From assembly GCA_001800285.1 (NCBI GenBank), contig MGVC01000071.1, positions 29,642 to 93,641 on the forward strand: 64,000 nt of DNA, written 5' to 3'. This document shows positions 1 through 9,999 of this stretch, in pieces. Made by a program: the position numbers and the translations under genes. Origin of the DNA: Elusimicrobia bacterium RIFOXYA2_FULL_39_19 (GTDB taxonomy: Bacteria > Elusimicrobiota > Endomicrobiia > CG1-02-37-114 > XYA2-FULL-39-19). Each line of letters opens with the position of its first letter. Position 1 is the stretch's first letter. Below the pieces are notes generated by a model. The model saw only the letters and a program-made list of their open reading frames with translations, ran no database searches and had not been told where the DNA came from.

Positions 1-1
1 A

Positions 2-769
2 AGAACCGCAGGATTACAACCTTCAAACCTTGTTATAGTTGCGGCAAGGCCCTCAATGGGAAAAACATCCTTTGCTATGAATATTGCTGCAAACGTAGCT
101 ATAAGGCAGAATTTACCTGTGGGAATATTTTCAATAGAAACTTCAAAGGAAGAGCTGTTGTTTAGGCTTATATGTTCTGAAGCTTGGGTGAATTCACACG
201 AAGTGCGCAGAGGAATGCTTCCAAAAAAATCTTGGACAGTTATAACTTCCGCGGCTGAGAAAGTTTACAATGCTCCAATATATATTGATGACACTACCAG
301 CATATCTCCGCTTGATATGAGAACCAGGGCCAGAAGGCTGGCTGCTGAACTTGAATCAAGAAATGAGAAACTTTCAATGATAGTAATTGACTACATTCAG
401 ATGATGCGTTCTTCCACAAGACATGATTCAAGACAACAGGAAATTTCTGAAATTTCACGCTCTCTAAAAGGTATAGCAAGAGAATTGAAAATTCCAGTAG
501 TTGCTTTATCCCAGCTTTCAAGAAAACCCGAAGAAAAAGGCCGGGAAGGTGTGCCACAGCTGTCTGATTTGAGAGAATCAGGAGCGATTGAGCAGGACGC
601 TGACCTTGTTATGTTCATATACCGAAAAGAAGTATACAGTAAATCAATGGAAGATGAAGGAAAGGCAAACATAATAATCGCAAAACAGAGAAATGGCCCT
701 ACGGGTGAAATTGAGATGAAATTTTTCAAAGAATATACAAGGTTTGAAAGATTAGAAAAATCATCTTAA
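2..769 (+). CDS. dnaB: Replicative DNA helicase DnaB, C-terminal part (5' end outside window)
   Basis: Frame is open to the window edge: RTAGLQPSNLVIVAARPSMGKTSFAMNIA (Walker A), then IVIDYIQMM, LSQLSRKPEEK, SDLRESGAIEQDAD. The ORF track start at 56 is an internal Met. Confidence 0.95.
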   Translation, partial: RTAGLQPSNLVIVAARPSMGKTSFAMNIAANVAIRQNLPVGIFSIETSKEELLFRLICSEAWVNSHEVRRGMLPKKSWTVITSAAEKVYNAPIYIDDTTSISPLDMRTRARRLAAELESRNEKLSMIVIDYIQMMRSSTRHDSRQQEISEISRSLKGIARELKIPVVALSQLSRKPEEKGREGVPQLSDLRESGAIEQDADLVMFIYRKEVYSKSMEDEGKANIIIAKQRNGPTGEIEMKFFKEYTRFERLEKSS

Positions 770-779
770 TTTAATAAAA

Positions 780-1904
780 ATGAAAATTTCCAGACCAAAC
801 TGGGTTGAAATCAACACTTCAAATATTACCCACAATATCTTACAGATAAAGAAACATATCCATCCTAAAACAAAAATCATTTCAGTTATAAAAACAAACG
901 CTTACGGACACGGGCTTGTAGAAACAGCAAAAATACTTTCAAAAGAACCGTCTGTATGGGGTTTTGGTGTTACAAACGTTGAAGAAGGGGTTGCATTAAG
1001 AAACAACAATATTAAACTTCCTGTTCTTATCCTGGGTGCTATGTACCCTTTTGACTACTTTAAAGAAGTGATAAAATATAACATAATCCCAACTATTACA
1101 AGCATAGACGCTATAAAAGCACTTTCAGAACATGCTGTAAAAGAAAAAAAAGTATCGAAATTTCATCTAAAAGTTGATACTGGAATGGGAAGAATTGGTT
1201 TGCTTCCTAAAGGCGTAGATGATTTTTTGACAAGTTTAAATAAATTTAAAAACATTAAAATGGAAGGTGTTTTTACGCATTTTTCTTCAGCTGGCACAGA
1301 TAAACAGTACACACTTAGCCAAATAAGAAAGTTCGACGAGATAATAAAAGATGTGAAAAAAAAATATTCCAGTGATTTGCTTTTTCATGCATCTAATTCA
1401 AGCGGTATTTTAAAATACAAATCTGCAAACTATGACCTAGTTAGGTGCGGGTTGTGTACTTACGGATTGTCTCCATTTAAGAATTCCGATAAATATATAA
1501 ATCTTTTACCTGTTCTGTCATGGAAAACAAAAATAGTTTATTTGAAAAAAGTAAAAAAGGGCAAGTCTATAAGTTATAACCGGACTTTTGTAACCAAGAG
1601 GCCGTCAGTTATTGCAACAATCCCCCTAGGCTATGGAGATGGTTACAGCAGAGCACTGTCAAATAAAGGGTCTGTAATCATAAAGAACAGAAAAGCAAAT
1701 ATTATAGGTACGGTTACAATGGAAATGTCGATGATAGATGTTACTGATATTCCGGGAGTTAAGTTAGGGGACGAAGTAATAATTATAGGATCTGATTCAT
1801 TCGGAAAGAAAATAACAACAGATGAAATAGCGTACAAATGCGGGACCATAAATTATGAAATAGTTACGAACATTAATCCGCGTGTACCGAGAATTTATGT
1901 TTAA
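780..1904 (+). CDS. alr: Alanine racemase
   Basis: PLP-lysine motif VIKTNAYGHGLVE; fold III racemase features; C-terminal NINPRVPR. Confidence 0.95.
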   Translation: MKISRPNWVEINTSNITHNILQIKKHIHPKTKIISVIKTNAYGHGLVETAKILSKEPSVWGFGVTNVEEGVALRNNNIKLPVLILGAMYPFDYFKEVIKYNIIPTITSIDAIKALSEHAVKEKKVSKFHLKVDTGMGRIGLLPKGVDDFLTSLNKFKNIKMEGVFTHFSSAGTDKQYTLSQIRKFDEIIKDVKKKYSSDLLFHASNSSGILKYKSANYDLVRCGLCTYGLSPFKNSDKYINLLPVLSWKTKIVYLKKVKKGKSISYNRTFVTKRPSVIATIPLGYGDGYSRALSNKGSVIIKNRKANIIGTVTMEMSMIDVTDIPGVKLGDEVIIIGSDSFGKKITTDEIAYKCGTINYEIVTNINPRVPRIYV

Positions 1905-2676
1905 TAAAACAGAAGAAAAAATTATAGAATTGCTCAACAGCCTGGCAAGTAGTTTTATACTAGTATATAAAACTATAATCTCATGTTTTATGAAGCCTTT
2001 TGAAACAAATCTCGTTATTTATCAAATGGTCGGTATTGGATTGAGGTCTTTGCCTGTTACTATACTGACATCTTTTTCTGTAGGAATGGTGCTTGCCTTA
2101 CAGGCAGGATATTCAGCAATGTATGTTTTTAATGAGCCTCTTTATGTAGGTACAATTGTCACTTTCTCTATAATTAAAGAATTAGGCCCCGTCCTTACCG
2201 CAACTGTTATAACCGGAAGAGTAGGTGCGGCAATTACCGCTGAACTTGGCACAATGAAAGTTACTGAACAGATAGATGCTTTGTACACACTTGGCACGAA
2301 TCCTGTAAAATATTTAGCCGTTCCCAGGTTTCTTGCCTGCATAACAATGATACCTATACTTGCTACAATAGCAAATATTTTTGGTGTTGTAGGTGGTTTT
2401 GTTGTTTCAAGATATAAGCTGGATATACCATCTACAGTTTATTGGACTGACACTCTAGATTTTTTAAAGATAGATGATTTTTTTCATGGATTCATAAAGT
2501 CTGTTTTTTTTGCGGCAATTATCGCTTTTGTTGCAATATATAAGGGTTTTGGAACCAAAGGCGGTGCCGAAGGTGTAGGGAAAGCAACTACTCAAGCTGT
2601 TGTTACTACCCTCGTGCTTATTCTCGTTATTGATTATTTTCTTTCTGCGCTGCTCGTAGCTTTAAGAATAGGTTAA
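1897..2676 (+). CDS. mlaE: MlaE-family ABC transporter permease (ORF may start at GTG 1882)
   Basis: MlaE-family sequence ELGPVLTATVITGRVGAAITAELGTMKVTEQIDAL. Confidence 0.93.
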   Translation: MFNKTEEKIIELLNSLASSFILVYKTIISCFMKPFETNLVIYQMVGIGLRSLPVTILTSFSVGMVLALQAGYSAMYVFNEPLYVGTIVTFSIIKELGPVLTATVITGRVGAAITAELGTMKVTEQIDALYTLGTNPVKYLAVPRFLACITMIPILATIANIFGVVGGFVVSRYKLDIPSTVYWTDTLDFLKIDDFFHGFIKSVFFAAIIAFVAIYKGFGTKGGAEGVGKATTQAVVTTLVLILVIDYFLSALLVALRIG

Positions 2677-2685
2677 TTAGGAAAT

Positions 2686-3447
2686 ATGATAAAAATAGAA
2701 AATGTACATAAACATTTTAATGAAAATTATGTTTTACGCGGAGTAAATCTCGAAGTAAAAGACGGAGAAACCTTGACCATCATAGGTGGTTCGGGGTCCG
2801 GTAAAACCGTGCTTTTAAGGCATATTGTTGGTTTATTTCTTGCAGAAAGAGGAACAGTGGAAGTTGACGGTATCAATCTTGGTGCTGTCAGAGAACATGA
2901 ATTGCATGAAGTTCAGAAGAAAATAGGATTTTTGTTTCAGGACGGTGCTTTGTTTGATTCTCTTTCTGTAGGTGAAAATGTTGCTTTCGGGTTACGATAC
3001 ATGAATTTATCTGAACAGGTAATTCATAAAAAAGTATCCGAATGCCTTATGCATGTAGGTTTAGCTGGCATTGAAAGCGTACGGCCTTCCGAACTATCAG
3101 GCGGCATGAAAAAAAGAGTAGCCTTAGCCAGAGCCATAGCCAGGGACCCGAAATATATGCTCTATGATGAGCCTACTACAGGTTTGGATCCGATATTTTC
3201 TGACGTAATAAATGAGCTTATTTTGGATTTGCAGAAAAATTTGAAAATGACGTCTATTGTTGTAACTCACGATCTAAAATCCGTGTATAAGGTTTCTAAC
3301 AGAATTGCCATGCTCCTGGAAGGAAAAATTATTGAAACTGGAACACCGGATGAAATTAAGAACTCAGTAAATCCTTCTGTACAGCAGTTTATAAACGGTT
3401 CTAGTAAAGGGCCTATAAAATTAAAAATTAAAGAATATCAGGAATAA
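2686..3447 (+). CDS. mlaF: MlaF-family ABC transporter ATP-binding protein
   Basis: Walker A GGSGSGKT, signature LSGGMKKRVALARAIA, Walker B YDEPTTGLDP. Confidence 0.94.
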   Translation: MIKIENVHKHFNENYVLRGVNLEVKDGETLTIIGGSGSGKTVLLRHIVGLFLAERGTVEVDGINLGAVREHELHEVQKKIGFLFQDGALFDSLSVGENVAFGLRYMNLSEQVIHKKVSECLMHVGLAGIESVRPSELSGGMKKRVALARAIARDPKYMLYDEPTTGLDPIFSDVINELILDLQKNLKMTSIVVTHDLKSVYKVSNRIAMLLEGKIIETGTPDEIKNSVNPSVQQFINGSSKGPIKLKIKEYQE

Positions 3448-3462
3448 TCGGAGGGGCAGCAT

Positions 3463-4824
3463 ATGAGAAAAGAGACTCAGTTAGGTTTATTCATACTTTT
3501 AGGAATAATAGCAATTGCTATTACTATTCTTACAATTCAAAATATAAATCTCGAAAGCGGCTACAGGCTTAATGTCACTTTTAATGATGTCTCAAACCTT
3601 ATGGAAAAGGCCTGGGTGCGTATATCAGGAGTAAAAGTAGGAAAAATTGAATCAATCACGCTTTATGACAAAAAAGTTAAAGTTACAATATGGATTAAAA
3701 GTGGTGTTAAAATTCATAAAGATGCCCAGGCAAGTGTACAATCTACCGGTATTTTAGGCGTTAAATACATCGAAATGACTTTGGGTTCAGAAGACGCGCC
3801 ACTTTTTAATAACGGGGATTTTATTGAAGGGAAAGATCCGGTTTCTATTGATAAAATGCTTTCAGAAGGTCTTAGCGGTGTAGGGAATCTTACTAAATCT
3901 CTTGGTGATATTGCCGGTAACGGCGATCTGGCGAAAAACTTGAATGAACTTTTAAGAAATGCCAGGGAAATAAGCGAAAAGCTAAACCGCCAACTGGATG
4001 AAAATAAACTGGAAAATATTGTAAATAACATTGAGGAATTTTCTGAAAAAGCAAAGAAACTTACCAGCGACCTGGCGGAAATTACCGGTGAAGAAAAAAT
4101 GGATATAAAGCTGACGTTAAAAAACTTGAAATCATCATCGGATAAACTTGATAAAATACTTACTCAGATTACTAACGGTGAAACAACAATAGGTAGATTG
4201 CTTTCAGATAAGGAAATGGGAGATGATTTAAAGAAGACAGTAGAGTCGCTGAGAGATGCAAGCCAGGAAGCCAAAAAGACAATATCAAGATTTACTCTTT
4301 TTAGGACATACTGGGATTATGAATTGAGATATGATACGGTAAATGAAGAATTTAAAAGCGATTTAGGTATTCAAATAAGGCCGGTCCCGGATAAATATTA
4401 CTATATTGGTGCATCAAACATTGGTGATACAGGTGTTGTTTCTTCTGAAAAACGCAATACGCTGGATTTAAATATTGGCAAAGATTTCAAGGTATCTGAT
4501 AAGCAATTCGGTACAGTTTATGCCGGTATGCTAAGGTCTACCGGCGGGCTTGGTATTTCAGTTAAACCAATGTGGAAATGGGACCCGTGGAGTAAGGTAG
4601 ATATATATGTAGAATCATATGATTTTACACGTACAACTGTTGAAAACAAAAAGAAACCCAAAATCAACACTGGAGCAAAGATTAAACCATACAGATGGCT
4701 TTCAGTAGGCAGTTCTGTAGAAGATGTGCTTGTTGAAAATGATGTCCACGGTTCAGTAAATATAGTCCTTGAAGACGCAGATCTTGCCTACCTGTTAGGA
4801 TTGGTGGGTTTAGCCAGGCCATGA
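3463..4824 (+). CDS. mlaD: MCE-domain protein (MlaD family) with long C-terminal extension
   Basis: N-terminal TM and MCE domain (VTFNDVSNLMEKAWVRISGVKVGKIESI), helical middle, beta-rich C-terminal ~170 aa. RBS ggagggg. Confidence 0.9.
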   Translation: MRKETQLGLFILLGIIAIAITILTIQNINLESGYRLNVTFNDVSNLMEKAWVRISGVKVGKIESITLYDKKVKVTIWIKSGVKIHKDAQASVQSTGILGVKYIEMTLGSEDAPLFNNGDFIEGKDPVSIDKMLSEGLSGVGNLTKSLGDIAGNGDLAKNLNELLRNAREISEKLNRQLDENKLENIVNNIEEFSEKAKKLTSDLAEITGEEKMDIKLTLKNLKSSSDKLDKILTQITNGETTIGRLLSDKEMGDDLKKTVESLRDASQEAKKTISRFTLFRTYWDYELRYDTVNEEFKSDLGIQIRPVPDKYYYIGASNIGDTGVVSSEKRNTLDLNIGKDFKVSDKQFGTVYAGMLRSTGGLGISVKPMWKWDPWSKVDIYVESYDFTRTTVENKKKPKINTGAKIKPYRWLSVGSSVEDVLVENDVHGSVNIVLEDADLAYLLGLVGLARP

Positions 4825-6221
4825 AAAAAGACAAAGCAAAAACAGTGTTTGTATGCCAGAACTGCGGGAATGATTCTCCTAAGTGGCTGGGCAAATGTCC
4901 CGAATGTGACCAGTGGAATTCATTTGTAGAAGAAAAATTCTCATCATCAGACAAAAGTCAATCCCGCAGGTTAACCGAATTTTCTACTCCAATACTAAGA
5001 CTTGACGAAATTTCCTTATCCAAAACAGACCGCATCAAAACCGGAATAAATGAATTTGACCGCATGCTGGGAGGCGGTATAATGCCTTCCTCGCTTATTC
5101 TTCTTGGTGGATCCCCGGGAATAGGCAAATCAACTTTAATGCTTCAGGTAGCTTATAATCTTGCCGGTAAAACAGATAATGAAACAAAAGTTCTTTATGT
5201 GTCCGGAGAGGAATCACTGGAACAGATTAAAAACAGGGCTGAAAGGCTAAATATTTTAAGCCAAAAAAAACAGGGCCTGATGCTGATGTCGGAAACAAGT
5301 ATTGAAACAATCATTGAAAAAGTAAACAAAATCAGCCCTCAAATTCTTATAATAGACTCAATTCAGACAACTTATAAAAACGAAATGTCAGGTGCCGCCG
5401 GTTCTGTCGGCCAGATACGGGAATGTGCGGCAGAATTGTTAAGTCTGGCAAAGGGCAAAAATATTACAGTGTTTTTGCTGGGGCATGTTACAAAAGACGG
5501 TGATATTGCAGGCCCCAGAGTACTTGAACACATAGTAGATACGGTGTTGTATTTTGAAACGGAAAAACATCACACTTATAGAATATTAAGGTCTCATAAA
5601 AACCGGTTCGGGCCTACTTCAGAAATAGGTGTTTTTGAAATGAAACCTTCAGGCTTAGAAGAGGTTTCTAATCCTTCAATGCTGTTTTTAAGTGAAAGGA
5701 CAAAAGATATATCCGGTTCCGCTATAAGCGTTACTATTGAAGGAACCAGGCCGATACTGCTTGAAATTCAATCTCTTGTAACAAAAACAGATTTTGGTAT
5801 GCCCAGAAGAATGTCTGACGGTATTGATTATAACAGGATGGTTGTCCTTCTGGCCATACTGGAAAACCGGCTGGGATTAGGACTGGCTTCACAAGATGTT
5901 TATGTAAATGTTGCAGGCGGAGTAAAAATAAAAGAACCTTCAGTAGATCTGGCTGTCTGTTGTGCCGTTTACAGTTCATTAACAAATTTTCACATATCTC
6001 CTGAAGTTGTGTTTACAGGAGAAGTAGGCTTGTCCGGAGAAATCCGCGCCGTAAGTTATATTCAGGAAAGAATAAATGAATCAGAAAAGATAGGATTTAA
6101 GAAAATATTTATTCCAAAGCACAATTCAAAAGGCATATTGAAACCTAAAAATATTGATATAGTTACCGTGGAAACATTGTCTCAGGTAATAGAGAGTTTA
6201 AGAAAAACAATAAATAATTGA
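4821..6221 (+). CDS. radA: DNA repair protein RadA
   Basis: N-terminal zinc finger CQNCGNDSPKWLGKCPEC, Walker A GGSPGIGKST, KNRFG motif. ATGA overlap with mlaD. Confidence 0.96.
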   Translation: MKKDKAKTVFVCQNCGNDSPKWLGKCPECDQWNSFVEEKFSSSDKSQSRRLTEFSTPILRLDEISLSKTDRIKTGINEFDRMLGGGIMPSSLILLGGSPGIGKSTLMLQVAYNLAGKTDNETKVLYVSGEESLEQIKNRAERLNILSQKKQGLMLMSETSIETIIEKVNKISPQILIIDSIQTTYKNEMSGAAGSVGQIRECAAELLSLAKGKNITVFLLGHVTKDGDIAGPRVLEHIVDTVLYFETEKHHTYRILRSHKNRFGPTSEIGVFEMKPSGLEEVSNPSMLFLSERTKDISGSAISVTIEGTRPILLEIQSLVTKTDFGMPRRMSDGIDYNRMVVLLAILENRLGLGLASQDVYVNVAGGVKIKEPSVDLAVCCAVYSSLTNFHISPEVVFTGEVGLSGEIRAVSYIQERINESEKIGFKKIFIPKHNSKGILKPKNIDIVTVETLSQVIESLRKTINN

Positions 6222-6231
6222 GAGGTAAAAA

Positions 6232-7395
6232 ATGCTGCGTTTTTTAACTGCCGGTGAATCACACGGAAAATGTTTAATGTCAATCCTTGAAGGCTTGCCT
6301 TCGGGGCTGGGAATTAAAAAAGAATTTATAAACAATGAACTTGCAAGGCGCCAGAGGGGTTACGGCCGCGGAGGCCGCATGAAAATTGAAAATGACTCTG
6401 TTTCAATTTTAAGCGGAGTAAGATGGGGAAAAACTACAGGCTCTCCAATGTCACTTGAAATAAAAAATCGGGATTGGATAAACAATCACGCTTTAATGTC
6501 CATTGAATCCGCTGATCAGAATAAAAGTCTATATATCACAAAACCAAGGCCCGGTCACGCTGATTTACCCGGCATGCTTAAGTATGACATGGAAGATCTT
6601 AGGAACATTAAAGAAAGGGCCAGTGCCCGGGAAACGGCTTCCCGTGTTGCAGTTGGCTCTGTTTGTAAATTATTCCTTATGGAATTTGGTATAAAAATAT
6701 TTTCTTATGTGAAAGAAATTGGCGGAATAAAAGCAAGTATTACAGACAGTGATCTTGAAAAAAACTATTCAAAAATAGAAAATTCACCTGTAAGATGTCT
6801 GGATCAAGTTGCGCAGAAAAAAATGATAGATGAAATTGATAAAGCAGTAAAAAACGGAAATACATTAGGTGGAACATTTAAAGTTATAGTAAAAAATGTT
6901 ATTCCAGGGTTGGGTTCACATATACAATGGGATAAACGCCTTGACAGTTTTTTATCCGCAGCGGTTATGTCAGTGCCTGCAATTAAGGGTGTTGAGATAG
7001 GTGCAGGGTTTGCTTTATCCGGCATGACTGGCTCAAAAGCACAGGATGAAATATTTTATAACCCAAAAGAACAAAGATTCTACAGAAAAACTAATTTTGC
7101 CGGAGGTTTGGAGGGCGGTATAACTAATGGAGAAGATATAGTTATTTCTGCAGTAATGAAACCTATTCCTACGTTAATGAACCCCTTGTCATCAATAGAT
7201 GTAAAAACAAAGAAAACAGTGAAAGCTGAAATAATAAGGTCTGATGCCTGCGCAGTTCCTGCATGTTCAGTAGTGGCTGAAGCAATGGTGGCCTATGTGT
7301 TGGCAAATGCGATAATGGAAAAATTCGGCGGAGATTCTATAAGAGAAGTTACTGTAAATTACAAAAACTATATTAAACAAACAAAAAATTTCTAA
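6232..7395 (+). CDS. aroC: Chorismate synthase
   Basis: MLRFLTAGESHGKCL, RRQRGYGRGGRMKIE, RPGHADLPG, RASARETASRVA. Confidence 0.97.
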   Translation: MLRFLTAGESHGKCLMSILEGLPSGLGIKKEFINNELARRQRGYGRGGRMKIENDSVSILSGVRWGKTTGSPMSLEIKNRDWINNHALMSIESADQNKSLYITKPRPGHADLPGMLKYDMEDLRNIKERASARETASRVAVGSVCKLFLMEFGIKIFSYVKEIGGIKASITDSDLEKNYSKIENSPVRCLDQVAQKKMIDEIDKAVKNGNTLGGTFKVIVKNVIPGLGSHIQWDKRLDSFLSAAVMSVPAIKGVEIGAGFALSGMTGSKAQDEIFYNPKEQRFYRKTNFAGGLEGGITNGEDIVISAVMKPIPTLMNPLSSIDVKTKKTVKAEIIRSDACAVPACSVVAEAMVAYVLANAIMEKFGGDSIREVTVNYKNYIKQTKNF

Positions 7396-7405
7396 GAGTA
7401 TTTGT

Positions 7406-7915
7406 ATGAACATTGTAATAACCGGGTTTATGGGTACAGGAAAAACAACAATAAGCCAGAAACTTTCAAAAAAACTGGGCTGGGATTATGTTGATACTGA
7501 TAAAATAATTGAAAAGAATACAAACATGAACATAACAGATATTTTTTCTAAATTTGGCGAGACGCACTTCAGAAATCTTGAAACCGAAGCCGCGAAAATA
7601 TCAATGGAAAAAGATAAGCAGGTAATAGCAACCGGGGGTGGGATAGTTTTGAAAGATGAAAATATGGATATTTTTAAAACAAACGCAGTTATTATAAATC
7701 TTTCTGCAAAAGCTGAAACAATATACAAGCGCATAAGGGGAAGTAAAACCCGTCCGCTATTGAACAAACCGGAGCCTTTAAAAGAAATAAATAGATTATT
7801 GAAAGCCAGAAGCAGGTTTTATAAAGAATGCAATTATAGAGTGATTACTGATGGTTTAAACGTTAACCAGATAGTCAATAAAATTTATGATTACCTCAAA
7901 AAAAACAAATATTGA
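7406..7915 (+). CDS. aroK: Shikimate kinase
   Basis: GFMGTGKTTISQKLSKKLGWDYVDTDKIIE; FRNLETEA; GGGIVL. Confidence 0.93.
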   Translation: MNIVITGFMGTGKTTISQKLSKKLGWDYVDTDKIIEKNTNMNITDIFSKFGETHFRNLETEAAKISMEKDKQVIATGGGIVLKDENMDIFKTNAVIINLSAKAETIYKRIRGSKTRPLLNKPEPLKEINRLLKARSRFYKECNYRVITDGLNVNQIVNKIYDYLKKNKY

Positions 7916-8939
7916 AAAGCTTCAGAACAAAATAACCCATCTAAAGTTGGACGCATTTCTAATAACCGATCCAAATGACCTTGTTTACTTAACCGGCATA
8001 GATTTATCAGGAGGATATTGGGCTGTTATTACACGTAAAAATGCCTGCCTGATAACCTCAAAAATGCTTTTTCTCCAATTACGTAAACTTTCTCCTGAAA
8101 TTAAAGTTATTGAAAGCAAAAATACTGTTTTGGAATTAAAGAACATTTTAAAAACAATGAAAATCAAACGAATTGGTTTTGATTCACAGAAAATGATGCA
8201 TGCTGTAGTAAAAAATCTGCAAAAAAAAGTAAACAATGTTATTTGGCACCCATTACAAAACATAATTGAAGAATTCAGGCAAGTTAAGACACCGGAAGAA
8301 ATTGAAGAAATAAGAAAAGCATGCAAAATCACAATGAATGTTTTCAAGAATATCCGGTCATATATAAGGCCCGGAATAACTGAAAAACATATATCTAACA
8401 GAATAATGGAGTTGTTTTATAGAAATAATGCTTCTCCTGCGTTTTTACCTATTGTTGCCAGCGGGGAAAATACAAGTTATCCGCATCATTTAAGTTCTGA
8501 CAGGATAATACGGAAAAATGACACATTAACCATTGATCTTGGAGCCAAATATAACAACTACTGCTCAGATTTGACAAGAACCATATTTTTAGGTAAAATA
8601 ACTAACTTATATAATAAAATATTTAAAATAGTTAATAATGCTCAAAAAAGCGCATTGTTTGTTGTTAAACCTGGAATAAAAGCCAGTTTTATTGATAAAA
8701 TTGCCAGAAAGATTATAGCTTCAAAAGGATATGGCAAGTTTTTCTTGCATGGAACTGGGCACGGAGTTGGATTGGACATACACGAAGCTCCTGGAATTAG
8801 CCCGAAAAGTACTGTTGTTCTTAAAAGCGGTATGATAATTACAATAGAACCAGGGATTTATTTGAAAGACAAGTTCGGCATACGAATTGAAGATACGGTG
8901 CTTGTGACTGAGTGCGGTTACGAACTACTGACAATATAA
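7887..8939 (+). CDS. M24-family Xaa-Pro aminopeptidase
   Basis: IDLGAKYNNYCSDLTRTIFLG, HGTGHGVGLDIHEAP, TIEPGIY metal-binding motifs. Confidence 0.92.
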   Translation: MITSKKTNIEKLQNKITHLKLDAFLITDPNDLVYLTGIDLSGGYWAVITRKNACLITSKMLFLQLRKLSPEIKVIESKNTVLELKNILKTMKIKRIGFDSQKMMHAVVKNLQKKVNNVIWHPLQNIIEEFRQVKTPEEIEEIRKACKITMNVFKNIRSYIRPGITEKHISNRIMELFYRNNASPAFLPIVASGENTSYPHHLSSDRIIRKNDTLTIDLGAKYNNYCSDLTRTIFLGKITNLYNKIFKIVNNAQKSALFVVKPGIKASFIDKIARKIIASKGYGKFFLHGTGHGVGLDIHEAPGISPKSTVVLKSGMIITIEPGIYLKDKFGIRIEDTVLVTECGYELLTI

Positions 8940-8967
8940 TTCAGCAAAGAGGGAGATTGATCACAAT

Positions 8968-9528
8968 ATGATAGATACTTCAGACTTTAAAAACGGCGTA
9001 ATATTTGAATGGGAAGGACAGATATATAAAATTATCTGGTTCCAGCATCACAAACCAGGGAAAGGCGGAGCAGTTATGAGAACCAAAATGCGCAATATCC
9101 GCACCGGTTCAATTATTGAACAGACTTTTAAATCAGGAGTAAAATTTCGTGAAGTACAAATCGAAAGAAGAAAAAAACAATATTTATATAATGACGGTAA
9201 AAATTATTTTTTCATGGATTTGGAAAACTATGAAGAAATACAAATTCCCAAAGAACAATTGGGCGAAGCAGTAAAATTTTTAAAAGAAAACCTGGAAATT
9301 GAAGGCCTCTATATCGACGGAGGTTATCTTGGCGTAGATTTACCGATAAACATGGAATTTAAAGTCACTTATACAGTTCCCGGAGTCAAAGGAGATACTG
9401 TTTCAAGCGTAATGAAACCGGCTACCATTGAAACCGGAGCAGAAGTGGCTGTGCCTTTGTTTATTGATATCGATGATGTTATAAGAATCGATACAAGAAC
9501 AGGCGAATATGTAGAAAGGGTAAGCTAA
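8968..9528 (+). CDS. efp: Elongation factor P
   Basis: KPGKGGAVMRTKMRNIRTG; VPLFIDIDDVIRIDTRTGEYVERV C-terminus. Confidence 0.97.
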   Translation: MIDTSDFKNGVIFEWEGQIYKIIWFQHHKPGKGGAVMRTKMRNIRTGSIIEQTFKSGVKFREVQIERRKKQYLYNDGKNYFFMDLENYEEIQIPKEQLGEAVKFLKENLEIEGLYIDGGYLGVDLPINMEFKVTYTVPGVKGDTVSSVMKPATIETGAEVAVPLFIDIDDVIRIDTRTGEYVERVS

Positions 9529-9540
9529 AAGGTGGGTAAT

Positions 9541-9996
9541 ATGGCAACAGAAGACATTAAAAAATTTATCGAAGTGATGAAAGACAAAGACATTGAAGAA
9601 TTGCTTTACGAAGCCGGTGATATGCGTATTTCGTTAAAAAGGCTAGAAGGCGAATGTGTGGCGGTTGCTCAGCCTAAACCGGTTTCTCAGGGTTCTGGTC
9701 AGTCTCAAATAATCGAGAAGAAAGAAAAACAAAACCAGGTTCTGGTGATTAAATCACCCATGGTTGGCACCTTTTTAAGGGCGCAGTCTCCGGATTATCC
9801 TCCACTTGTCATGGAAGGAAATCATATTGTTCCGGGGCAGAAAGTAGGATTAGTTGAAGCTATGAAAATAATGAAAGATGTGGTGTCATCTGTTAAAGGG
9901 AAAATCACCAAAGTATTAGTAGATAACGGACAAACAGTTGAGTATGGCCAGGAATTATTTCACGTAGACCCTGAAACCAACAGCAAAGGAAACTAA
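9541..9996 (+). CDS. accB: Biotin carboxyl carrier protein of acetyl-CoA carboxylase (ORF may start at GTG 9532)
   Basis: Biotinyl motif VEAMKIMKDV; adjacent to accC. Confidence 0.94.
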   Translation: MATEDIKKFIEVMKDKDIEELLYEAGDMRISLKRLEGECVAVAQPKPVSQGSGQSQIIEKKEKQNQVLVIKSPMVGTFLRAQSPDYPPLVMEGNHIVPGQKVGLVEAMKIMKDVVSSVKGKITKVLVDNGQTVEYGQELFHVDPETNSKGN

Positions 9997-9999
9997 CTT

